64,000 bases of DNA from NCBI RefSeq assembly GCF_000280925.3, contig NZ_CP012109.1:5104501-5168500 (forward strand). The letters run 5' to 3'. This DNA comes from Myxococcus hansupus. GTDB taxonomy: Bacteria > Myxococcota > Myxococcia > Myxococcales > Myxococcaceae. A model generated the notes under the pieces. The model searched no databases, was not told the DNA's origin, and saw only the letters and a list, made by a program, of their open reading frames with translations. The position numbers and the translations under genes were made by a program. Each line of letters opens with the position of its first letter. Within the stretch, counting starts at the first letter, position 1. Positions 42,280 to 49,372 of the stretch are shown one piece after another.

Positions 42280-43116
42280 TCAACGCGGAGGCGGTCCTCC
42301 GGCCACCTGCGGCGCGGCCGGCTGGGACGCCGGCGCGGCGCGGCCCCGGACGAGGCAGTGGTCGAAGAAGTCCACGTAGAGGTACTCCGGCCACGACACC
42401 ATCGCCCGGGGCCCGTGCATCACCGCGCGCACCAGCTCCGTCACCATCATCCCCGCGGCGCTGGTGGCGCCCACGACGCAGGTGGGCGCGTGGCCCCGGC
42501 CCTGGTAGCACGCGTCCATGTACTCGCGGAGCATGTAGCTGCCCAGGTGCGGGATGATGGCCGGCAAGTCAATGCGGCCGTCCGGCAGCATGTAGAGCGT
42601 TTCATACAGCGGCGCGTCCGGCTGGAAGACGTGCAACGCCGCGCCGAAGCCCAGCATCAGCCCCGTCATCACCGGGACGCCGCGCTGGCGGCACGCGCGG
42701 TGGAGCACCTCCTTCTCCCGCGCCCCCGCGATGTCGATGACCTCCACCACGTAGTCCACCGGTGGCAATCCGCGCCCACCGTCGAGCACCGCTTCGACAT
42801 TCTCCGCGGTGATGCCCTCGGACACCTGACGCAGCCGCAGCGACGGGTGGATGTCCAGACACATGCGCCCCACCACCTCCACCTTGGCGCGGCCCAACGT
42901 GCTTTCGAAACAGCCCACCTGACGGTTCATGTTGTGGCGCTCATAGACGTCGAAATCCGCCAACGTCACGCCGCCAAAACCCAGCCGCGCCAGGTCCACC
43001 GCGCACTGGCCTCCCGCGCCGCCCACGCCCGCGACCAACACATGCGTCTGTGCGAGCTTGTCCAGCGTCACCTCATCCACCACGCCCAGATTGCGCTGGA
43101 ATCGCTGCTCGACCAT
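42280..43116 (-). CDS. ThiF/MoeB/HesA-family E1-like adenylyltransferase
   Basis: The 278-residue product belongs to the E1-like superfamily, which adenylates the C-terminus of a ubiquitin-like or peptide substrate. The start at 43116 follows GGGAGGG. The nucleotide-binding motif VLVAGVGGAGGQ and the DFDVYERHNMNRQ motif with its Arg and Asn residues are present. No clear CxxC zinc pairs are seen, unlike classical MoeB or ThiF. No ubiquitin-like partner gene is adjacent, so its substrate is unknown. Confidence 0.85.
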   Translation of the reverse strand: MVEQRFQRNLGVVDEVTLDKLAQTHVLVAGVGGAGGQCAVDLARLGFGGVTLADFDVYERHNMNRQVGCFESTLGRAKVEVVGRMCLDIHPSLRLRQVSEGITAENVEAVLDGGRGLPPVDYVVEVIDIAGAREKEVLHRACRQRGVPVMTGLMLGFGAALHVFQPDAPLYETLYMLPDGRIDLPAIIPHLGSYMLREYMDACYQGRGHAPTCVVGATSAAGMMVTELVRAVMHGPRAMVSWPEYLYVDFFDHCLVRGRAAPASQPAAPQVAGGPPPR

Positions 43117-43601
43117 GGGCCCTCCCGCGTTGGCGCCAGCCTTCCATCTGCGCCCCACCCCGGAGGGTGGCGAGAGCCCCATGGGGCGTGTGTTCAACAA
43201 CCCTCCCACGTCACCTGGTGCCGTCTGGACCCGGGCAATCCGCCCCCACTGAAGTACTAATCCACTCTTGCTCGTTCTACGTGGCTGTGGTCATTTGCCT
43301 GCGTTCGTCGCCATTTCCTCTCAGCCCCTGCCGGTTTTCCTTGGAGTCGCAAGGTGACCGCACCGGTGACGCGCGGGCTTCAGCAGTGAAGCAGTCGCGG
43401 AAGTGAGCCACCGACCAGGGGATGTCAGAGGTTCGATCCAGAGTGGCCTTCACTCATGAAGTCCCTACCTGGAGAACACTCCAGGAGTTACAGGGGTTTA
43501 GGGATTGGCGTGGAATCTGCTCAGAGGGCGACACGCCAGGGGAGTCATGGGCCGGCGGTAACTCGACTCCCCCGTACCCCTTCAGTCGATCCGAGGTCCG
43601 T
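43117..43601. other. Divergent intergenic region, ThiF-family gene / hydrolase
   Basis: This 485-base stretch holds the promoters of two divergent genes and no convincing coding sequence. A perfect inverted repeat, CCTGGAG (43468-43474) and CTCCAGG (43479-43485), lies about 120 bases before the hydrolase start. A GGTGAC direct repeat with 11-base spacing lies near 43352-43368. Confidence 0.45.
43468..43485. promoter_or_regulatory. Inverted repeat upstream of the exported hydrolase
   Basis: CCTGGAGAACACTCCAGG is a perfect seven-base inverted repeat with a four-base loop. It could be an operator or a leader hairpin for the gene at 43602. Nothing else supports either use. Confidence 0.35.
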
Positions 43602-45029
43602 ATGCGTTCCGTGTTCTTCCTTTGTGTTTCGTTGGCATGTCTGTCGTTGGCAGCACCGGTGGAAGCGGCCCCTTCCGATGACATGCGACGTGCTGTCTCA
43701 CGCGCCGCGGCCCAGCAGGGAGCGGTGCTCCTGGAAACGGATGGAGCGGCCCACGCGGCCTTCCTGGGTTCCAGCAATCCGGGAGCGCGTGAGCGAGAAA
43801 TCCTCTTCGGCAACGTGGCCCACTACCGCTACCGCCTGCAGGTGGGGCCCGGCGTGAATGACGTCATCACGGTGCACCGCGTGGTGAAGGAGACCGGTCC
43901 GTGGTGGCCGGCGCGCGCGTCGCGGGCGGTGTTCATGGTGCATGGCGACGGGTGGGGCTTCGAGGCCGCGTTCCTCTCCAGCATCGGCTCGGCGTTCGTC
44001 CCGCCGCAGCAGTCGCTCGCCGCGTACCTGGCCCAGGAGGGCGTGGACGTGTGGGGCATTGACTTGCGCTGGGCGGGGGTCCCCGCGGACACGCAGGACT
44101 TCCGCTTCATGAAGTCCTGGACGCTGGACACGCACGCGTCGGACGTGGGCGTGGGCCTGGGCCTCGCGAAGCTGATGCGGCTGTCGGGCGGCAACCTGTT
44201 TGGCTCCATGCACCTGCTGGGCTGGAGCCGGGGCGCGGTGGTGAGCTACGCCTACCTCAACCGCGAGGCACGGCTGCCGCGCGCGCTGCGCCAGGTGGAT
44301 GGCTTCATCCCCATGGACATGGCGGTGCGCTTCGCTCCGCAGGACTCGCAGCAGCGGCAGTGGGCCTGTGAGCGTTACGCGGCGCTGAGCGCGGCGCGCA
44401 AGGCGGGCCAGTTGGAAGGCGGCCTGCTGGGCCCGGCCCCCGGCATCATGCTGCAGGCCATTGGCATGTTCGCCGCCCAGGCGCCCGCCGCCCCGTCGCC
44501 GCTGGTGCAGGACGACATCTTCGGGCCGGGCACGGGCCGCCCCTCCAACCGGAAGCTCGCCATCGTCGCCGCGGGCGCGACGTCCGTGCTCTTCGCGCCG
44601 CTGCAGCCCATCGTCCCGGCCTATCACCTGCTGGGCAGCACCCCGGACGCGTTCGGCCTGCCCGAGCAGCTCACCTTCACGCAGGAGGGCTACCTCTTCG
44701 AGTTCGGCCAGCGGGCCGCGCCGTACCAGAGCATCAACGAAGTGGTGGAGACGGAGGCGTGGGCCTGCGGCAACAACAACGTGTCCTTCGACGACCGCCT
44801 GCACGACGTGAAGGTGCCCGTGCTCTACGTGGGCGCCGCGGGCGGCGTGGGCCGCTACGGTGAGCACAGCGTGTCGCTGCTGGGCAGCCGCGACGTCACC
44901 ATCCAGATCGCCAGCGCGCTGCCGGGGCCGGCGCGCGCCCTGGACTATGGCCACGCGGACCTCTTCCTCGCGGAGGATGCCCGCGTGCGCGTCTGGAAGC
45001 CCATGCTCCAGTGGATTCGCACCCACTGA
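43602..45029 (+). CDS. Exported alpha/beta hydrolase
   Basis: The 475-residue protein starts at ATG 43602, five bases after GAGG, with a Sec signal peptide (VFFLCVSLACLSLAAPVEA). It has an alpha/beta-hydrolase fold: oxyanion region AVFMVHGDGWGFE, nucleophile elbow LLGWSRGA with Ser209, and a late conserved His in DYGHADLF. The substrate is unknown; the family includes lipases, esterases and peptidases. Longer in-frame upstream starts lie in non-coding-like sequence and were not used. Confidence 0.85.
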   Translation: MRSVFFLCVSLACLSLAAPVEAAPSDDMRRAVSRAAAQQGAVLLETDGAAHAAFLGSSNPGAREREILFGNVAHYRYRLQVGPGVNDVITVHRVVKETGPWWPARASRAVFMVHGDGWGFEAAFLSSIGSAFVPPQQSLAAYLAQEGVDVWGIDLRWAGVPADTQDFRFMKSWTLDTHASDVGVGLGLAKLMRLSGGNLFGSMHLLGWSRGAVVSYAYLNREARLPRALRQVDGFIPMDMAVRFAPQDSQQRQWACERYAALSAARKAGQLEGGLLGPAPGIMLQAIGMFAAQAPAAPSPLVQDDIFGPGTGRPSNRKLAIVAAGATSVLFAPLQPIVPAYHLLGSTPDAFGLPEQLTFTQEGYLFEFGQRAAPYQSINEVVETEAWACGNNNVSFDDRLHDVKVPVLYVGAAGGVGRYGEHSVSLLGSRDVTIQIASALPGPARALDYGHADLFLAEDARVRVWKPMLQWIRTH

Positions 45030-45040
45030 GGCCCTCAAGC

Positions 45041-46831
45041 CTAGTCGTCCGCCTTCCACAACCCGTGGCGCCGCGCCCTCCGGCCCAGCGTCACGGGGTC
45101 CATGCCCAGCGCCACGGCCGCGCGACGCAGCACGCCTCCGTGGCGCTCCAGCGCCTCGCGGATGAACTCCCGCTCCACCCGCTCCAGCCGCGCGCGCAGC
45201 GAGCCATCACCGTTGGGCTCGTTGCGCAGGGCCAGGGTGGCGCCCACGGACGGTGGCAGCAGCCGCCGTGACACCACCTCGCCGGGGCGGGAGAGCAGCA
45301 CCGAGCGCTCCATCACGTTGCGCAGCTCCCGCACGTTGCCCGGCCAGGCGTAGGCCCGCAGCGCGTCCTCGGTGTCCGGCGAGATGCCACTGGCGGAGCG
45401 GCGGAGCGTGCGGTTGAACAGCTCCAGGAAGTAGAGCGCCAGCTCCGGCACGTCCTCGGGCCTGTCCCGCAGCGGGGGGATGTCCACGGTGAAGCTGTTG
45501 AGCCGGTAGAACAGGTCCGCGCGGAACCGGCCGGCGCGCACCTCCTCCCCCAGGTCCTTGTTGCTGGCGGCCACCACGCGCACGTCCACGTGGCGCACCT
45601 GCGTGCCACCCACGGGCCGCACGTCGCCCGTCTCCAGCACGCGCAGCAGCTTCGCCTGGAGGTTGGGGGTGGTGTTCTCGATTTCGTCCAGGAAGATGGT
45701 GCCGCCATTGGCGAGCACGAAGAGGCCCGGGTGGTCCGCCACCGCGCCGGTGAACGCGCCCTTCACGTGGCCGAACAGCTCGCTCTCCAGCAGCGTCTCC
45801 GACAAGGCGCCGCAGTCCTGCACCACGAGCGGCACGTCCCCCCGGCCACTGAGCCGGTGGAGGATGCGCGCCAGCACTTCCTTACCCGTGCCCGTCTCGC
45901 CCTGGAGCAGCACGGCCACGCGGTGAGGCGCCACCAGGCGCACCAGCTCCATCACCCGGTGCATGGCGGCGCTGCGGAACCCCACTTCCTCACTGCCACG
46001 GCCGCCCGGGGCCGCGGGCAAGGCCTGGGACAGCGCCCGCTCCCGCAGCAGGCTGCGCTCCAGCTCCAGCGCCAGGCGCCACTGCTCGGTGCGCACGCCA
46101 TGCTCGCGCCCCGCTTGCAGCACGGCCTGGTGCAGGGCCTCACGCGTGGGCGCGGGCCCCAGCGCGCGGAAGATGCGGCCGGCGTTGAAGAGCGCCACCA
46201 CCCGGTCCGGCGCGGCCGGCGCGCAGTAGACGATTCGCGACGCCAGGTCGCTGGGCGGGCCCGCGCCCGAAGGGTCCGCGTCCGCGCGCCGGGCGGCCAG
46301 CGACTCCACCAGCGCGAGCGCCTGCTCCTCGTCCTGTCCACACACCACCAGGCAGGCCGCGTCGCCCCGGGTCACCAGCGCGTGGGCCTCCGCCGGAATG
46401 GCGGCGAAGTGGAGCTTGGCCACGCCCTCCAGCGCGGCGCTCACCAGGCGCTGCTCCTGCTCCGTCGCGAAGGCCACCACCACCTGGAGGTGGGACGAGG
46501 CCAGGTAGCGCGCCAGCTTCACGCCATCCGAATCCTCGAAGGCACGGAAGCTCACGCCCAGCGCCGCCACCGCCCCGGCCGCGTCATGCCGCCAGCGCAC
46601 CAGCCCGCGCACGCGGATGTGCTCACCCGAATCCGGCAGCGAGAACGACAGCTCCACGTCCTCGCCCTCGTGGGGGCCTTCGGAGGCGGTGTGCGGCGTG
46701 GCGATGAGCCCGATGCCCGTCTCGCTGATGTTGACGGCCCAGCACCCATGAAGGGCGGGCTGCATCGCCACCTTCACGTACAACGGCTTGCGTTCGCTTC
46801 GAGGGGCGTAGGCGGACACAGGCCGCGTCAT
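45041..46831 (-). CDS. PilZ-domain sigma-54-dependent transcriptional activator
   Basis: The 596-residue regulator has three parts. An N-terminal PilZ-like domain (residues about 15-105, with WAVNISETGIGLIATP matching the (D/N)xSxxG motif) could bind c-di-GMP. A middle region resembles a response-regulator receiver without clear phosphoacceptor residues. The AAA+ domain has Walker A GETGTGKE, the GAFTGA sigma-54 contact loop, Walker B IFLDEIE and the R-finger region. A Fis-type helix-turn-helix ends the protein (GGVLRRAAVALGMDPVTLGRR). It is transcribed divergently from the FtsH/MoxR gene cluster and is a candidate regulator of it. The start is ATG 46831; GTG 46840 is possible. Confidence 0.93.
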   Translation of the reverse strand: MTRPVSAYAPRSERKPLYVKVAMQPALHGCWAVNISETGIGLIATPHTASEGPHEGEDVELSFSLPDSGEHIRVRGLVRWRHDAAGAVAALGVSFRAFEDSDGVKLARYLASSHLQVVVAFATEQEQRLVSAALEGVAKLHFAAIPAEAHALVTRGDAACLVVCGQDEEQALALVESLAARRADADPSGAGPPSDLASRIVYCAPAAPDRVVALFNAGRIFRALGPAPTREALHQAVLQAGREHGVRTEQWRLALELERSLLRERALSQALPAAPGGRGSEEVGFRSAAMHRVMELVRLVAPHRVAVLLQGETGTGKEVLARILHRLSGRGDVPLVVQDCGALSETLLESELFGHVKGAFTGAVADHPGLFVLANGGTIFLDEIENTTPNLQAKLLRVLETGDVRPVGGTQVRHVDVRVVAASNKDLGEEVRAGRFRADLFYRLNSFTVDIPPLRDRPEDVPELALYFLELFNRTLRRSASGISPDTEDALRAYAWPGNVRELRNVMERSVLLSRPGEVVSRRLLPPSVGATLALRNEPNGDGSLRARLERVEREFIREALERHGGVLRRAAVALGMDPVTLGRRARRHGLWKADD

Positions 46832-47124
46832 GAGCACCACAGTCTACTTGAGGGATGAAGCGACGCTGACAATTTGCGGCGCGAGAAGATTCGCCAGCCA
46901 TCACTCGCCCGGCATGTAGGTGCAAGTCATGAACGACGCCGGGGGACGCTATCAACAAGCCAGGGCGGCCGTCTTGGGTCCGGTGACGCGCTTCGCCCCG
47001 GGGGGCCCTTGGCGCGTGGAGCCGCCGGATTCCGGGGCAAGCCCGGGAGCGAGCCCGCCCCCCGCCGGCCACGAGACTCCGTGCTCCCCGTGGCACGTGG
47101 CTCCTGGCATGCTGGACGGGCTTC

Positions 47125-47736
47125 ATGACTACCGCAGACGGCATGTCCTCCAGCTCCGGCCCGACGCTCCGGATTGCCCAGCGAGTCCCCCGCACGGAGG
47201 CGGAGGGCCCCGGTGTGCGCTTCGCGCTGTGGGTCCAGGGCTGTCCCCTGCGCTGTCCGGGGTGCTGCAACCCGGAGATGTTCGCGGCCGAGCGCGGCAC
47301 GGAGGAGCGCGTGGCGTCGCTCGCCGAGCAGGTGCTGGCGACGCCCGGCATCGAGGGCCTCAGCCTGCTGGGGGGCGAACCCTTCTCCCAGCCCGGCCCC
47401 GCCGCGGCGCTGTGCGAGCACCTCCGCGCCGCCGGGCTGAGCATCATGGTCTACACCGGCTTCACGCTCGCGGAGCTCCGGGCCCAGGGACGTCCCGACG
47501 TGGACCGGCTGCTGGCGGCGGTGGACCTGTTGGTGGACGGCCGCTTCGAACAAGACGCGCCCGAGACGACGCGCCGGTGGATTGGCTCACGCAACCAGGT
47601 CATGCACTTCCTCACCAACCGCTATGCCCCGGACGACCCGTGCTTCACCGCCGCCAACACGGCGGAGGTGCACTTCGTGAACGGGCGGCTCGTCATCAAC
47701 GGCTGGCCCGCGCTCGCCAACGCCTTCCGGCCATGA
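47125..47736 (+). CDS. NrdG-like radical SAM protein
   Basis: The 203-residue protein shows the radical SAM cluster motif CX3CX2C (Cys40, Cys44, Cys47 in QGCPLRCPGCCN) and the GGEPFSQP glycine-rich SAM-binding motif. Its compact size matches NrdG-type activating enzymes, which generate a glycyl radical on a partner. No class III reductase or other glycyl-radical protein is visible, and the chromosome's reductase here is class II. The stop overlaps the next start (ATGA), making it the first gene of the FtsH/MoxR operon. The real role in this operon, perhaps modifying one of the accessory proteins, is unknown. Confidence 0.85.
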   Translation: MTTADGMSSSSGPTLRIAQRVPRTEAEGPGVRFALWVQGCPLRCPGCCNPEMFAAERGTEERVASLAEQVLATPGIEGLSLLGGEPFSQPGPAAALCEHLRAAGLSIMVYTGFTLAELRAQGRPDVDRLLAAVDLLVDGRFEQDAPETTRRWIGSRNQVMHFLTNRYAPDDPCFTAANTAEVHFVNGRLVINGWPALANAFRP

Positions 47737-48809
47737 TTCGCGTCTCCCCGACCGAGCACGCGCTGCTCACGCTCGCCCGCGCCATCGTCGGCATGGGGCA
47801 GTACGCCTCCGTGGAGGACCTGCTGCGCGCCATCCACACCGTGCCGCGCCGCTTCAGTCCCCCCGCGCTTCAGGTGCTGCGGGACACGCTCGCCAAGGGC
47901 AGCGTGCTCGCGCTGGCCCGCGCTGGCGGCTGGCGGTGGGAGCACTCCCTGCGCGACGGACAGACGCGGTCCGGCCGCTTGTGGGAGCGTCACGCCCCGC
48001 CCGCGCTGCACTTCTCGCCCATCACGCTCCACGTCCTGCGCTGGATGCTCGAACAGCCCATGACGAAGCTCGCGGTCACGTCGCTCCAGGTGGACGGGAC
48101 GCCCACGCCCGCCGACGAGCTGTTCCTCTACCTCTGCTGCCGGCTCGTCGCGGGGACCCACTGCGCGCGGGCCCTGGGGGTCCAGCAAGTCTTCCGCCGC
48201 TCCGCCCTCTGCTGGCTGGGCTTCCCCGAGCAGTTCGGGACGAAGCCGCCGGAGCTCGACGCCGCCGCCTTCGCCCCGCTGCTGGCCGACGGCGCGTGGC
48301 TGTTGGAAGCGCTGAGGCAGGAGCTCGCGCAGCGGTGGCGGGCCCTGGAGGAGTCGAAGCGCGGCATCTCCTCCCCCGCGGAGGCCCTGGCCCTGGGCAC
48401 CGCGCAAGAGGCCGTGCTGTCCGCGTTCCTCGACGCGGTGGACGCCGCGGGCCGGAGGGACCTCGCGGGCTTCCTGCTCGACGCGGCGCGCCCGCTGATG
48501 GAACAGCCCGCCTCCCGCTGGGTGGAGGGCCTGTCTTCCTCCGCGACCTTGTCCTCCCGGGCCGAGGCCGCCCGCGCCGCCGCGGCGTTTCTTCGCACCC
48601 TGAGCCGGCTGTCACGCTGGGACGCGGAGCACCGCGCGGTGCGCTTCTTCGACGACGACTACGACACCGCGCAGCGCTTGCTGTCCGAGTGGGGCACCTT
48701 CGGCGAGGCGGGTTTCCGCCGCGCGGAAGACCATGCCCGGGAGCTGGCCTCGTCCCTCCTCAGTGCCGCCGCCACGGTTCCACCTTCATCCCCCGGGAGC
48801 GCTCCATGA
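47733..48809 (+). CDS. Uncharacterised helical protein of the FtsH/MoxR cluster
   Basis: The product of 358 residues starts at an ATG overlapping the previous stop (ATGA) and its own stop overlaps the next ATG. It is predicted to be almost all alpha-helical and soluble, with no signal peptide. Clear motifs are absent; the conserved-looking segment HFSPITLHVLRWMLEQPMTK and CCRLVAGTHCARALGV may form a helical bundle. I do not recognise a named family with certainty. Position suggests it is one of the accessory domains that accompany FtsH-vWA-MoxR ternary systems. Confidence 0.8.
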   Translation: MIRVSPTEHALLTLARAIVGMGQYASVEDLLRAIHTVPRRFSPPALQVLRDTLAKGSVLALARAGGWRWEHSLRDGQTRSGRLWERHAPPALHFSPITLHVLRWMLEQPMTKLAVTSLQVDGTPTPADELFLYLCCRLVAGTHCARALGVQQVFRRSALCWLGFPEQFGTKPPELDAAAFAPLLADGAWLLEALRQELAQRWRALEESKRGISSPAEALALGTAQEAVLSAFLDAVDAAGRRDLAGFLLDAARPLMEQPASRWVEGLSSSATLSSRAEAARAAAAFLRTLSRLSRWDAEHRAVRFFDDDYDTAQRLLSEWGTFGEAGFRRAEDHARELASSLLSAAATVPPSSPGSAP

Positions 48810-49372
48810 GCCGCGCCTACCGAGTCTCCGTCTCCGAGTCCCTCAACCGCGTGGTCCAGGCCGAGGACGGCCTGTGCACGAAGCTGGAGCTGCTCCCGCT
48901 GTTGTCGCGGGAGGAGCTGGCCGGGCTGCTGTCGGCGGAGCTGGCGAGCCGAGGCTTCACCCAGGACGGTGACGTGGCCCTGAGAACGGAGGCGGATGGC
49001 GTCCGCATCGCGGTGAACGTGACGACGGGCGACGTCAGCGTCACGCTCAGCGGCGAGAAAGAGGTGGAGCTGAAGGCGCGCGGCGAGCTGGCCGTCGAGA
49101 GTCCTCACGAAGTGAAGAAAGCGAAGCTGCGGGCCCAGGACCTGGCGCGCGCGCGGCTGGAGGACGCCGCCGACGTCGCCACGGACACGCTGCGGCAGGA
49201 CGTAACGCGCAAGTTGGAAGCGCGGCTGCGGGACCTCAAGTCGGAGCTGGATGCCATCTCCAACAAGGTGACGGCGGAGGCGCTCAAGGTGCGCGCCGGG
49301 CAGCTCGGCACCATCGAGGAGGTTCATGAAGACGCGGCGACGGGCTCGCTGACCATCAAGGTGCGCGTATGA
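48806..49372 (+). CDS. Uncharacterised protein of the FtsH/MoxR cluster, possibly DUF1257-like
   Basis: The 188-residue product begins MSRAYRVSVSESLNRVVQAE and has a mixed N-terminal half followed by a long charged helix rich in Arg, Asp and Glu (RARLEDAADVATDTLRQDV...). The C-terminus is a short beta-rich segment. The combination with a neighbouring 88-residue DUF2997-like gene resembles the ycf46-linked DUF1257/DUF2997 pair, but I cannot confirm this by eye. Its start and stop overlap both neighbours, so it is translationally coupled to the FtsH-like gene. It may be an adaptor for the protease. Confidence 0.75.
   Translation: MSRAYRVSVSESLNRVVQAEDGLCTKLELLPLLSREELAGLLSAELASRGFTQDGDVALRTEADGVRIAVNVTTGDVSVTLSGEKEVELKARGELAVESPHEVKKAKLRAQDLARARLEDAADVATDTLRQDVTRKLEARLRDLKSELDAISNKVTAEALKVRAGQLGTIEEVHEDAATGSLTIKVRV

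Noticed and set aside
43430..43439. tRNA-like T-loop GGTTCGATCC
   Set aside because: The flanking bases do not form a T-stem, and no acceptor, D or anticodon arms are present.
47098..47113. Sigma-54 promoter candidate upstream of the radical SAM gene
   Set aside because: GG and GC have the right spacing (TGGC...ATGCT), but the predicted start would fall at the ATG and remove the ribosome-binding site; several consensus bases differ.
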